NCBI GenBank assembly: GCA_036365145.1
Contig: JAEOAD010000035.1
Span: 1,796,001-1,860,000, forward strand
Length of the DNA: 64,000 nucleotides
DNA from: Orientallactaga sibirica
Taxonomy: Eukaryota; Chordata; Mammalia; Rodentia; Dipodidae
Reading direction: 5' to 3'
Positions 20,840-31,301 of this stretch are shown in pieces (the first letter of the stretch is position 1; the number at the start of each line of letters is the position of its first letter). The notes under the pieces were generated by a model. It saw nothing but the letters and a program-made list of their open reading frames with translations, had not been told where the DNA came from and did no database searches. The position numbers were made by a program, and so were the translations under genes.

Positions 20840-22220
20840 GCCAGCAAAGGACGTGTGGGGTAAGTCTGGGACTCTGTTAGAAGGACAGTTTCAAAGTGGG
20901 TGGGAAGACGAAAGGGAACTATATCATAAGCACGCCTGTTCTTCTATGACTCGAGGTCAGCCGTGATTCAGATTTCACTGCCACTAGCATCTTCTCATTT
21001 GATTTCTGTGCTTCTTCAAGGGCTGGGTACAGGTGAAAAGTAAAAATGTTCAGCATGAAGACAAGCAATGTTAGGAATAATTCAATGGCTTTCATAGTGA
21101 AGAATGGAGTATATTGCCCTTAGGTGCTTGAGACTTGAATGACCTGAGGAACCAGAACAGCTAAAAGTTTTGTTGGAAATTACTTATTTGGAAAACATTT
21201 TTCTAAATCATTGTAATTCCCTTTACTGGTTATTTTTATTTAGACACACTGTAAATATTAAAGGGCAAAAGCCCTCCAGATGTATTTCAAGAGAAAGCTC
21301 TGGTGTGTTTCAGTGCAGTATGATTCTACACTAACACCCTTACTGAGTTCCACTCCGCACTGTGTTTACTGATGGTGAGCCTAGATTGCTGCAGAGCAGC
21401 CTGCTTTGCCCTCCCGCATTTTGCTCATCTCCATGGTAATGGGATTCTGGATTATTGTTTAGTGCGAGGCAGGATACCAGAGGTCAAGGGTTGTCAGGAA
21501 GGATGGGAACCCTCCTTAGACCAGGGAGTCCCAATAATGGATACATGGACACAAAGGAGATGAGAACAGGCTGGAGCCGGGTGTGGGCTGCAGGCTTTCT
21601 GGGTTTCTATTTTTGCTCACTTGCATGGACTCATGAGGGTGGATGCCACTTCTACACTAGTGTAAAAGGCACCAGCAGCAGGATGTAACCTCTTGGTTCA
21701 CTTTCTGTGGAGACCATCCCAACGCTGAAATTTAACCAGCAAGTATTCTTTATATATTGCTTTAATTGTGAAAACATTATCTGAAAGCATAGCCTTGCAG
21801 TACTTTGCCAGCCAGCAAATATGGCAAACTGAGCACAATAAAGCTGTACAGAGTTCAAGTTCATCCAGGAGCACATTCAAGCTCCAATGCAGAAGTGATT
21901 GACCATGTCTGAGCCACTGCTATATAGAGTGCAAAATGTGTTCGTCCTTATCCTGCTGAAAGCATTCATCACTATTTTCCTGTCTTCAGATTTTCCCTTC
22001 TTTTTGCTTACAAACATTACTAAATATTCAAACATCCCAAAATGATACAATGTAAATTAGTAAGTGCTGCTCCTTACCTTTGATACCCTGTTCCCCAGAA
22101 AAGAGTGTGTTCAGGTTGGCTGCACAGACTCACAGATTTTCGTCTAGCATCTACACCACCTGTAAACATTTATTTTTTTAATTAATTTTTTTTAAAAAAA
22201 GATTACCACAGTAAACATAG
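20840..22220. other. Single-copy stretch right of the minisatellite
   Basis: No SINE is recognisable over about 1.4 kb. Short frames (60-77 codons) have no motif. With 17090-19610 this makes the minisatellite neighbourhood the most repeat-poor part of the window. Confidence 0.45.
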
Positions 22221-22224
22221 TTTT

Positions 22225-22418
22225 AAAAATAGTTTTATTTATTTATTTGCCAGCAAAGACAGAGAGTGTGAGTACTGGTGTGCCAGGGCCTCTTGTCACT
22301 GCAAATGGACTCTGGATGCATGCGCCACTTTGCACACTTGGGTATCTTGAAGAACACAGCCTGGGCTGGCAGACTTTGAAGCAAGAGTCTTTATCCCCTG
22401 AGCCATCTTTCCAGCTAC
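22225..22418 (-). repeat. tRNA-SINE, minus orientation
   Basis: TAGTTTTATTTATTTATTTG tail complement, GTGCCAGGGCCTCTTGTCAC, CTCTGGATGCATGCGCCAC, then CTGAGCCATCTTTCCAGC. The body is diverged in the middle. Confidence 0.85.
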
Positions 22419-22549
22419 CCCCCAAACAGTTTTGAACGTGATTTTTTCATTATTTATCAATGCAACAGGGACGCTTCTTCCCTTCAGGACACAGTGCTCT
22501 ATTCCATATTTGAAGCCACAGCCCACTTCTTGGCACCAATTTTCCTGTT

Positions 22550-23064
22550 GCAGTGACTTTTTGTTGCTGTAACAAACATCCAACTAGAAGCAGCTCGTGG
22601 GAGGAGAGGGTTTATTTTGGCTTAAAATGTCAAAGGACAATCCTTGATGACAAGGGAAAACGAGGCATGAGCAGAGGCTGGACATGGTCTCCTGGACAAC
22701 ATCAGGTGGACAAGAGCAAAAAGAGAATGTGCTGAACACTGCCCAGGGATAACTGACTGTAACACGCACAAGTTCACCCCTAGCAAAACACCTTCTCCAG
22801 CAAGGTTCCAATTTCCAAATTGCCATCAGCTGGGAAGTGAAGCCTTTGCTTTCCTGAGGCACTCGCCTTAAGAACACTGTCTGTCATCTGTGCAACAACA
22901 CCAAGAAAACCACAGTCCTTCACCTGAGCTGAAGTCCGCACTGAACAGTTACGGCTCAACTCCAAAGAAAAGCTTTACGTCTAATATTTGTAGTTAGTCA
23001 AACAAAACTCCTGATGTATGTGATGGTAAATGTTCTGAGTCACTTGACTCTGCCAATTCAAAAC
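22550..23064 (+). repeat. L1 3'UTR-like repeat and adjoining old repeat
   Basis: TTGTTGCTGTAACAAACATC and GGGTTTATTTTGGCTTA mark the L1-like family seen elsewhere in this window. The second half (from about 22882) is the diverged reverse complement of about 28385-28565, so it is a dispersed repeat. GGTAAATGTTCTGAGTCACT with TTGACTCTGCC resembles the old mammalian repeat whose consensus includes a TGTCAACTTGACT motif. Confidence 0.55.
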
Positions 23065-23069
23065 ACATG

Positions 23070-23495
23070 AGTTTATAGGGGACAGTTAATTTGAAAACCA
23101 CATATGCCCTGTCGTTCTGAATCCTCCTTGTTCAAAATGCCATAGTTAAAACATTCTGCTCATGTTCCTTTTGTGAAAACACATGAGGGTGTTACAATGG
23201 ATGTCCAAGTTTCACTTTATATTCACAACTCAAATGAGTGCCACCTGAATGCCCCCAGACACCTGGAATTCTTTAACAACTAAAGGGCGAAAGGGCCGCG
23301 AATGTCCTCCTATAGGATGCTGTAGTATCTCCAAGGATTCTTGGAAGGAGAGAGAGCAGGTGGCAGAAGTGGTGGGAGATATTTCTTCCTGCCCTGGCTC
23401 TGTGCTGAGTGCTGAGGCAGTGTTCTCTCTGCCTGCTGCTGGTGCTCTAGAGGCTCCTGTACTCTATCTCTCCCATGAGCTCTGGAATGAATTAC
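23070..23495. other. Single-copy stretch
   Basis: A 136-codon plus-strand frame (23249-23659) runs across the boundary into the L2-like sequence. It has no domain that I recognise and is probably chance. Confidence 0.35.
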
Positions 23496-23499
23496 CTAA

Positions 23500-24130
23500 G
23501 TGCCTTTTCAACACTCAGCCTGGATATCTAATAAGCATCTCACACTTAACACATACAAAACTGGACTCTTCCCCCACGTCACACCTGTTTCTGCCATTTT
23601 CTCCACCTCTGAAAATTACATTACCATTTATCCAACGTCTGGAGTTAAAAATCCAGTAGTCATCTTTGATTCTTCTCTCTCCTATAAAACCAGTATTCTT
23701 TTTGCTCTGTTTTCAAAATATACATTGAATCCATCCACTTCTCACCCCCTCAGGTGCTGTTATAATCTGATACATGGTTAATAGCAATAGCCTCCAGTTG
23801 CCCATTATTTTCTATCAGTGCTGGTCACCCTACATTCCTTTTCCAAAGTCACGGTGACCCTCCAGAAACACAACTCAAATCACATCACTCCTGAATTGTG
23901 AATGTTCCAGTGGGAACTTTTCACTCTTTGAATGAAATCCAGATACTTTACAAGGTGCTCTGTGAGGCTAGCTTCAACTTCACCCCTGTCTTCACCTGTT
24001 TCCTTGTTCCCATTGTGTCTGAAAGCTTGAGCCACCATGGTCTTGTTTTTTCCGCTTTTAATATGAGCTCATTCCATCTCAGGGCATTTGTTCTTGATGT
24101 CAGTGTCCAGGTGGACGGGGGAAGGGACTT
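23500..24130 (+). repeat. L2-like LINE 3' region
   Basis: GTCATCTTTGATTCTTCTCT, CAAAATATACATTGAATCCA, CACTTCTCACCCCCTCAGG, ATCACATCACTCCTGAATTG and CATCTCAGGGCATTTG occur in the order of the conserved 3' part of L2-type elements. Frames within it are interrupted. It is an ancient mammalian repeat shared across orders. Confidence 0.65.
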
Positions 24131-24144
24131 CACTAGGATTTTAT

Positions 24145-24345
24145 TTATTTATTTACCTTTATTTATTTTTGTTTTTTGAGATAGGGTTTCACTCTAGTCC
24201 TATTTTGGTTTTGAGGTAGGGTGTCCCTCTAGCCCAGGATCTGGAATTCAATCTGTGGTCTCAGTGTGGCCTTGAATTTACAGCGACCCTCCTAACCTCT
24301 GCCTTCTGTGAGATGGGCTTAAAGGTGTGTGCTCACAAGAATTTT
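24145..24345 (-). repeat. B1-like SINE, diverged, partly duplicated 3' end
   Basis: TTTGAGATAGGGTTTCACTC occurs first and TTTGAGGTAGGGTGTCCCTC about 35 bp later, so the tail side of the element appears twice. GTCTCAGTGTGGCCTTGAAT and GGGCTTAAAGGTGTGTGC then complete the complement of B1. Confidence 0.78.
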
Positions 24346-24554
24346 ATTGTCTATCGTTTAGTTGGGAATTTTCCAGTATCATGTGATTATGTAATTGTAA
24401 TCCTTACTATGAGAATTGCCAGAAATTGAATGTCCCAAGCTAGAACGTCTGCTCTTCCCACAGGATTTATTCCTTATCCTTTACTTCTTTCTGAACTTAT
24501 TCCTTTAAATTATATGATCGATTTGTTTACTTTTTTTCATTTTCTTCCCCCTCC

Positions 24555-24650
24555 ATGTACTTCAGAGAATATTTATTCTATGTAAGTTGAGTCAGGAGTG
24601 CCTGACACATAGCAGGCACTCAATCTATGCTTCCAGACTGAACAAATATG
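24555..24650 (+). repeat. L2/MIR 3'-end-like fragment
   Basis: GTGCCTGACACATAGCAGGC followed by ACTCAATCTATGC is the conserved end shared by L2 and MIR elements. Confidence 0.65.
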
Positions 24651-24869
24651 TAGGGCTTGTTCACTTTTTCAATTTCACAGTTGGAAAATAAAAAAAAAAA
24701 TCAAGATTGAGGCAAATATACCTTTGAATCCTTACTAATTATTTTTTCTATTTGTGCAATAATTGGGTTGACTTTTTACCCAGACCATCTTGGCTACCCC
24801 CAAGAGATGATCCTTATTAACATCATGTGTCCTACCAGTAGAGTTTCATTTTTTATTTTTTTCATTTAA

Positions 24870-25075
24870 TATAAAAATATTTTTATTTGTTTATGCATGC
24901 GAAAGAGACAGAAAGTGAGTATGGGCACACTAGGGACCCCACCATCTCAAATGAACTCCAGACAAATGTGCCAACTTGTACATCTGGCATTACCTGAGCA
25001 CTGGGGAATTGAACTTGGGTCACCAGGCCCTGTAAGCAAGTATCCTTAACTGCTGAACAGTCTGTCCAGCCACAG
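24870..25075 (-). repeat. tRNA-SINE, minus orientation
   Basis: AAAATATTTTTATTTGTTTA tail complement, GGGCACACTAGGGACCCC, ATGAACTCCAGACAAATGTG, GGGGAATTGAACTTGGGTCA and GAACAGTCTGTCCAGCC. Confidence 0.87.
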
Positions 25076-25079
25076 ATTC

Positions 25080-25495
25080 ATATTTTAATGAAATTTGAGC
25101 TATCAATATACATATGGAGTTATCTATGTTTATTTGTAAAGCTGTATATTTGTATAGTCTCTTCTGTACTTTTTATGGGTCGATCCCTGTGTTATTCCTC
25201 TATAAAGAATAAAGAATATTGGCCCTTGTGCAGCTAAGATTGTATGGACATTCCTCACTCAATTTTTCCAACATAATCAGAGTGGCACTTGTAAATTGCA
25301 ATAAATAAATAAATCAACAAACATCCAGTGAATGAAGAACAGGTCCTATTGTTCACCAAGGCCACTGTCGCTTCAGAACTGCTGCTATGTCAAGTGTTTT
25401 AGGAACACTGGACATTTGTGTTTCTTCCTTCTCGGATGGTTTTACTATGAACTGCTATCCACTAGGAGACAGAGGACAGTTCTTGGCACACGATG
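25080..25495. other. Single-copy stretch
   Basis: An AATAAATAAATAAATC run lies at about 25300. No repeat family or gene is recognised. Confidence 0.4.
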
Positions 25496-25512
25496 ACTCA
25501 CAAATAGGTTTT

Positions 25513-25766
25513 ATTTTTTTATTTTATTTTTTGTTTATTTTTATTTATTTATTTGAGAGTGACAGAGAGAAAAAGAGGGAGGAAGAGAGAGAGAAAGAGA
25601 GAGAAAAAGAATGGGCGCACCAGGGCCTCCAGCCACTGCAAACAAACTCCAGATGCATGTGCCACCTTGTGCATCTGGCTTATGTGGGTTCTGGGGAATC
25701 TAGCCTTGAACTGGGATCCGTAGGCTTCACAGGCAAGCACTTAACCGCTAAGCCATCTCTCCAGCC
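25513..25766 (-). repeat. Young tRNA-SINE with 14-bp target-site duplication
   Basis: CACAAATAGGTTTT occurs at 25499-25512 and again at 25767-25780, exactly flanking the element. Inside are a T/A-rich tail, a GA-rich stretch, GGGCGCACCAGGGCCTCCAG, GAACTGGGATCCGTAGGCTT and TAAGCCATCTCTCCAGCC. The perfect duplication and near-consensus body indicate a recent insertion. A 158-codon open frame across it is spurious. Confidence 0.95.
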
Positions 25767-25863
25767 CACAAATAGGTTTTTTATTCTTGATTGTCAAGAG
25801 TCCCCCACTGCTCAGGGGCACCAAGAGTCAGGAACGCTCACATCTTATTTTGTGTGCATGTGA

Positions 25864-25866
25864 GAT

Positions 25867-25905
<39 letters not shown>

Positions 25906-26075
25906 TTCATTTGCAAGCAGAGAGATACTGATGCACAAAGAGACTATGTGTGTGTCAGGGCCTCCATATACGTGCCACTTGTGCATCTGGCTTTATGTGG
26001 GTACTGGGGAATTGAACTGGGTCTTTAGGCTTTGCAGTTAAGTGCCTTAACTGCTGAGCCATCTCTTTAGCCCCC
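25864..26075 (-). repeat. tRNA-SINE with (TTTA)n tail
   Basis: A (TTTA)n run at 25864-25908 is the complement of the AAAT tail. GTGTCAGGGCCTCCATATAC, GGGTACTGGGGAATTGAAC and CTGAGCCATCTCTTTAGCC follow. The GA-rich part is short, and there is a small deletion in the middle. Confidence 0.9.
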
Positions 26076-26160
26076 ATGGGGAGAATTTTAATTTGCTTTT
26101 GGCATTGAAACTTAATTTCATCATAACAAGAAAAGCTCATTCAAAAAGCGTTTTCTGTCT

Positions 26161-26323
26161 TTTTTTTTTTTTTTTTTTTTTTTTCTGAGGTAGGGTTTCA
26201 CTCTGGTCCAGGCTGGCCTGGAATTCACTATGTAGTCTCAGGGTGGCCTTGAACTCTCAGCGATCCTCCTGCCTCTGCCTCCCGAGTGCTGGGATTAAAG
26301 GCGTGCGCCACCACGCCCAGCTT
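26161..26323 (-). repeat. B1-like SINE, young, with target-site duplication
   Basis: GTTTTCTGTCT occurs at 26150-26160 and again at 26324-26334. Between them: poly-T, CTGAGGTAGGGTTTCACTCT, GGCCTGGAATTCACTATGTA and GGGATTAAAGGCGTGCGCCA, the complement of a near-consensus B1. Confidence 0.94.
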
Positions 26324-26399
26324 GTTTTCTGTCTTTTTTTTTTCCAAGACTTGACATGATATCTCTCAGTCTCCAAGCACTGTGGCCACCCACTGTGTT

Positions 26400-26880
26400 G
26401 TCTTCCAGTTCTCTAGAGCAGCACAATCGATGAGTATGCAAACGAGGGCATTCATTAGGTTAACTCACATGATCTGAAACGGAAGCTCTCACAATGGCTA
26501 TCTGTAGGCTGGAGAAGCTAGAGTCTCCGAAGTAGAGATATCAATAATGCTGCTTCCTTATATCTGCAGACAAAGTCCAAAAGTTCCCTGGTACAGCGAT
26601 GCTCTCAAAGGCTAAGAGTGTGAGCAAGGCCCATGTGACAACTCAGCAAATGCACCTGCTCCGGAAAGGAGACCACCGCTAATAAGAACTGCCACGCCTC
26701 CCCCACCAGCCCGAACCTACTGGGTGCTGCTGCACACATGTAGAATGGGTTTACCCCCCTCAGCTGCTGCACACATGTAGAACGGGTTTACCCCCTCAGT
26801 CTGCTGACTCACATGCCATTCTTCTCTGGATACACCCAGAAGCGTGCTTTCCCAAGTCTTTCGGCGTTCTCCAATCCAGC
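26400..26880. repeat. Unclassified rodent repeat remnant
   Basis: CAGTTCTCTAGAGCAGCACA resembles the start of a rodent repeat often seen beginning with TTCTCTAGAG. I cannot place it in a family. It includes a 36/37-bp tandem duplication at 26727-26799. Confidence 0.35.
26727..26799. repeat. 36/37-bp tandem duplication
   Basis: Two copies of a unit starting CTGCTGCACACATGTAGAA and ending CCCCTCAG differ at one base (AATGGG against AACGGG) and by one C in a C-run. Confidence 0.92.
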
Positions 26881-26884
26881 TGTG

Positions 26885-27235
26885 CTAGTTACTTCTCTCA
26901 TTGCTTGACGTAACACTTGAAAAGAAAAGCGACTAAAGAAGGAAGAGTGCATTTTGGCTCACAGTTTGAGGTACAGTCTAGCATGGCAAGATGGTGAGAC
27001 AGTTGGTCACATTGAGTCCATGGTCTGGAAGTGAGGGATGAATGCTGGTGCTCAGCTCGCTTTTCCTTTTTGACGTAACCCAGGACTCCAGCCCTTGGTG
27101 CTATGCATATTCAGAGTGTGACTTCCCACCTTAGTTAACCTAATGCAGAAACTCCTCACACTTATATAAAGAGATTTGTTTCCATGGTGATTTTAAATTC
27201 TGTGAAGATATCAACTGAGATTAACCATCACACCA
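26885..27235 (+). repeat. L1 3'UTR-like repeat
   Basis: TTTTGGCTCACAGTTTGAGG, CTAGCATGGCAAGATGGTGA, CAGTTGGTCACATTGAGTCC, CAGGACTCCAGCCCTTGG and ATCAACTGAGATTAACCATC match the copies near 33430 and 41970 in order. Confidence 0.65.
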
Positions 27236-27239
27236 GCCA

Positions 27240-27990
27240 AGTTGACAACCTCGGACCAAAATACCAAAAGGACATCTTAGGTCTGGTATTTTAAATAACA
27301 ACAAGGAAAGAGAAACTAAATTATACATGTTGACCACCTTCTCAAAACTAGAAAAAAAAAAAGCGGAGGCTTTTGCATGCACTCTGCATCCATGGGGGAG
27401 TACAGAGATCAGAAACAACCTTCTCCATGCTTTCTGAAAGAAGAGGTAGAGTCTGACAAGGGACAGGAGCCTCCGGTGCCCAGCCATGTGTTCAGCTGGG
27501 GCCCTGAATCTCTGTGAGTATTTGCCAGGGTTAAAAGGCAGATGTTTTATTTTCCATTGAGCTGGGATACTTCATAAAAACAGACCCAACAGGATACACA
27601 CACCCTTAAACACACATCCTACTTAGGATGGATATCCTTTATCTGAAATCAGGAACGGGAGTCGTTGAGGTTTCCGTGCAAGACTGGAAGGAGGGTGGAG
27701 GGTGTTGGAATATTTGCTTATATATAATGAGATTTATTGGAGGTGTAACCTACAGTTTAAAAACAAAATTTATTTAAGTCTCTATAAATTTTTCCATCTA
27801 CACATAGCTGAAATGGAATCCTATACACTATTTTCAGTGGGAGTGCTTTTAAACTGTCACCTATCATCACGTGAATTCAGGTCTGACACTTTCCACCTGC
27901 AGCAGCTTGTCAGTGCTCCGAAAGTTTTAGAATTTAGACGATTTGGGATTTTAGGTGTTCAGATTGGGGATGTTCAGTCTGTTATATGTG
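27240..27990. other. Single-copy stretch
   Basis: No firm repeat. An 88-codon minus-strand frame has no recognisable domain. Confidence 0.4.
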
Positions 27991-27999
27991 TGTTTCTTT

Positions 28000-28051
28000 C
28001 CTCTCTCTCTTTTTCTGTCTTCCTTTCTCTCATTCTCTCTCTCTCTCCCCC

Positions 28052-28106
<55 letters not shown>
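28000..28106. repeat. (CT)n followed by (GT)n microsatellite
   Basis: A CT-rich stretch up to about 28050 passes directly into about 25 GT repeats (28052-28105). Valine/cysteine-rich frames through it are artefacts. Confidence 0.95.
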
Positions 28107-28109
<3 letters not shown>

Positions 28110-28204
28110 GGAAATACTGCAGTGACTTAGCTAGCACTGAGGACTTTGGAGGCAGGGTGGCAGAATGGAAGCTCCAGCACGTTTTCTGTCACAGTCTTAA
28201 TCAG

Positions 28205-28565
28205 TTCTTTCTTTGGAACACATCGCTGTGTTGCGGTGGTCTGTAACTGATTGGGCAAACCCACCCCGATTGTGGAGGGTAATGTGCTTTATTCAAAGTC
28301 CATTGATTTAAATGTTTACCACATCCAACAAAGTACCATCAGAGTCACATCTAGACTTGTATGTGATTAAATGATTGGTCCTTTTGGTAGAGGCAAGTGA
28401 CACACAACATCTACCGTCATATACATCAGGAATTTTGTTTGACTAATTATAATTATGAGACTTGTTAAAGCTTTTCTTTGGAGTTGAGCCGTAACTGTTC
28501 AGTGTGGACTTCAGCTCAGATGAAGGACTCTGGTTTTCTTGGTTTTTTTACACAGATGACCATCT
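28205..28565 (-). repeat. Old mammalian repeat, inverted partner of 22882-23064
   Basis: Read as its reverse complement it contains TCATCTGAGCTGAAGTCC, AACAGTTACGGCTCAACTCC and AATTCCTGATGTATATGACG, matching 22882-23064 with scattered differences. It then continues beyond the shared part with words like ACCCTCCACAATCGGGGTGG, which resembles the old repeat type with AATGTGGGTGGG. Confidence 0.65.
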
Positions 28566-28569
28566 TCTC

Positions 28570-29130
28570 GAGGCGAGGGCTGCAGGAAAGTAAACGCTTC
28601 AATTCCAGTGTCACCGTTTAGACACTGAAACATTTCCAGGCATCAAACTAAACTGTCCACCCCAAGGGACACATGTGGCTAGTATCAAACCATGTGCTTG
28701 GTGTGGGGCTATGCCTTCCTTGAGACAAGGACACCCTGAATCTTCTCTGTGCTAGTACCCTGGAGATTAGCCAAGATGAACTTGTGCCTCCGAGGAGGCT
28801 GGGGCCACAAAGTAGAGGCACCACATGTATTTGAATTTGCCCAGAGATCTAGAGTTCCATAACCACCTCCATCTTTGTATGGTTCAATTCATTTATTTAA
28901 GACACAACATCCCAGCAATTCAAAACGGCCTCCCTCCCTGTAATTGAAAGATGCAAACGGAGATTATGGTAGCTTAAATGAGTAATTAGCTTTCCATTCT
29001 TCGAGGTGCCAAACCACCTCCTTTTCCTGCTCATACAGGCCCTGTGGCTCTCTGAAAATCTTTCCTTCCCAGTTTACTTGTCTCTCTGCAAGCAGAGTTA
29101 TGCCTCCTGCCACTGACAGATAATGAAATA
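28570..29130. other. Single-copy stretch
   Basis: No repeat or gene is recognisable. Confidence 0.4.
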
Positions 29131-29131
29131 A

Positions 29132-29216
29132 GTCTCCTCCTTCTCCTTCTCCTTCTCCTTCTCCTTCTCCTTCTCCTTCTCCTTCTCCTTCCCTCCCCTC
29201 TCCTCTCCCTTGAACG
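29132..29216. repeat. (CCTTCT)n hexanucleotide tract
   Basis: About nine units of a pure polypyrimidine hexamer are followed by more CT-rich sequence. On the minus strand it yields glycine/glutamate or arginine repeat frames of 87-88 codons that are not genes. The uninterrupted homopyrimidine strand could form H-DNA. Confidence 0.95.
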
Positions 29217-29258
29217 ACGCCACACATTTATTTTCTGATACTGGCTACCTTTACTTAA

Positions 29259-29259
<1 letters not shown>

Positions 29260-29297
<38 letters not shown>

Positions 29298-29298
29298 A
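29260..29298. repeat. (AAC)n microsatellite
   Basis: About 12 AAC repeats lie 45 bp after the pyrimidine tract. Confidence 0.95.
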
Positions 29299-29299
29299 T

Positions 29300-29960
29300 C
29301 TTGCTAATTGTCAGTCTTTGCTTTTTAAAAATCCCTGGGAAGTTTATCTTGAGCTGACTATTTTTTTCTTCATTTTATCTGCTATGTAATATATCTACTT
29401 ACCTTCCTGTTCCATCACTATTTTAACTTATTTTTTTTTTCAACCTGACCAAGACCAGGTAACAGCCAGTGGAAATCCCCTCATAATTAATTTTGTTTGC
29501 ACAGAAAAGGAGGTCTCCACCTCAAAGGTATCCATGGAATGCTTTCTTGGGCCTCCTGGAGTGGAGACAGGTGCCCCACCTCTTGAAACTCCAAGTTAAT
29601 CATTTCATCCCTTATGCCAGGAACACTCCCGCTCTTTGAGTAGACACTTCTTTTCATCAGGCTGGGTGGCTTCTTTACCCCTCCGGTTTCAGGAAATCAT
29701 TTCTCATGGCTATGGTCATTTATTCATTCCTGTGAAAAAAATCACATATCCTATGATAAACTACAAAATCAGGAATTTGAGAGTAACTTTCATCAAACAA
29801 CAGAAAATGACTTTTCAGACAGTTATTGGTTATAAAAGTCTATTAAAATATTGTGTGAGATCTACACTGACTCTAATCGGAAGGGCCATTATGAAGCAGG
29901 GTCTTGCAAGATCATACATAAGACTCTGCTTTCTGCTCTATAAAGAACTACCATTGGGGT
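29300..29960. other. Single-copy stretch
   Basis: A 109-codon plus-strand frame (29636-29965) has no motif. I recognise no repeat. Confidence 0.4.
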
Positions 29961-29964
29961 TGTA

Positions 29965-30330
29965 GATTACCTTCCTAGAGCAGCCACACAAATCACCATA
30001 AAATGTGGCTTGCTTAAAGCAGGAGTTTTTTTTTTTTTTTTTTTTTTTCTGTCACAGATCTGGAGGACAAAAGTCTCAGACCTGACAGAACTGAGCCAAG
30101 CTCACTCTGAAGGCTCCAAGGAGCATCTTTTCCAGGCCTTTCTCTTAGTTGCTGGAATTGCCAACTTCTGTGTTCTTAGAACCCTGGCTGGCAGCTGTGT
30201 AACTCCAACCTCTGCTTCTACTATGGAATGTTCTCACTTTACCTTCACACTGTGTGTGTCTGTCCTTCTGCCTTTCCCCGCTGCTTAGGAGAAAACCAGT
30301 CCTACAAGATTAAGGGACAAACACTCTATT
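29965..30330 (-). repeat. MLT1-like MaLR LTR with internal poly-T
   Basis: The complement shows CTAGAGCAGCCACACAAATC, CTTAAAGCAGGAG, a run of about 23 T (30026-30048), CACAGATCTGGAGGACAAAA, CTGAAGGCTCCAAGGAGC and CTCTGCTTCTACTATGGAAT, the order of an ancient mammalian MaLR LTR. The poly-T replaces the usual AACAGAAATTTATTTTCTC part and may be an expansion. Confidence 0.55.
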
Positions 30331-30502
30331 TCCAAGTAAGTTCTCATGCTGAGATTTGGGGAAGTCACGCATTTTGGATTCATGCTTTAACCAGTGTGGG
30401 CTTCACATGAGGAAAGAGTTAGTAATCAACACCTGACATGCCTGTGTTGGTGGACAGCGAGTTTGTAAGTATGAAGTCGGCTCTGCAGAAGCAGAAATGT
30501 TT

Positions 30503-30772
30503 TATTTAAAAAAAAATTTTATATTTATTTTTATTTTGGAGAGAGACACAGAGAAAGACAGAGAGATAGAGAGAGGAAGACAGAGAATGAGTGTACCAGC
30601 AGCTTCTCAGCCACTGTGAATGAAGTCCAGTCACTTGTGCCCTCTTGTGGTCAAGTGCTGCATTGCACCCTTGCATCACTGCATCTGGCTAAATGTGGGA
30701 CCTGGAGATTGGAACCGGCCTTCTTAGGCTTAGCAGGCAGGCACCTTAACCGCTAAGCCATCTCTCCAGCCC
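30503..30772 (-). repeat. Young tRNA-SINE, long subfamily
   Basis: CAGAAATG occurs at 30492-30499 and at 30773-30780 with similar T-rich flanks, so this is the target-site duplication. The body has the long-subfamily insert (GCTGCATTGCACCCTTGCAT), AGATTGGAACCGGCCTTCTT and a near-consensus head, TAAGCCATCTCTCCAGCCC. Confidence 0.93.
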
Positions 30773-30784
30773 CAGAAATGGTTT

Positions 30785-31295
30785 TGAGAGTAGGTCCTGT
30801 TGTTCTCTGTGATTAGGGCTGATCTTTTCTGCCACAAAGCCGAACTCCCTTCTTCACACCTACTTTTACCTCAGACTATAGAATCAGGCCCGAATACAAC
30901 GCTGGCACATGATACCTGGGCTCTCTAACAGTTAGTTTTGTACTTACATTCATGACCTCCTCTTTTTCAATTCTGAGATCTATAAAAAATCTCAAACCGA
31001 TTCCTTGGTGTGTAAGGGCAGGGCTCATTTGTTATCAAAATCTGACCTGAATGGACATAAGCATCTTTACAATGTGAGCATTTTCAGGTTCCAGCAAAAA
31101 AAAACATTGCTTGATATATGGGTGCGGTCCAGATCACCCTTCCAGTTTTATATTATGTACTATATATGCACCATATTACTTCTTCATGTTCTCAAACAAC
31201 TAAAATATGAACTGAACTCTCATCTGGCACTGAGGGTTTTAGATAAACAGAGATGCCCAATTCTCTCTCAGGATATTCTATATCAGGTTAAAAAA
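30785..31295. other. Single-copy stretch
   Basis: No repeat recognised. A 108-codon frame runs into the B1 that follows and is not a gene. Confidence 0.4.
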
Positions 31296-31301
31296 AAGAA
31301 G

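Noticed and set aside
25387..25863. 158-codon plus-strand frame
   Set aside because: Most of it is a SINE with a GA-rich stretch; the duplication at 25499 and 25767 shows that this is an insertion.
27702..28246. Valine/cysteine-rich plus-strand frames (142 and 62 codons)
   Set aside because: They run through the (GT)n microsatellite at 28052-28105.
28964..29297. Glycine/glutamate- and arginine-rich minus-strand frames
   Set aside because: They are translations of the (CCTTCT)n and (AAC)n simple repeats.
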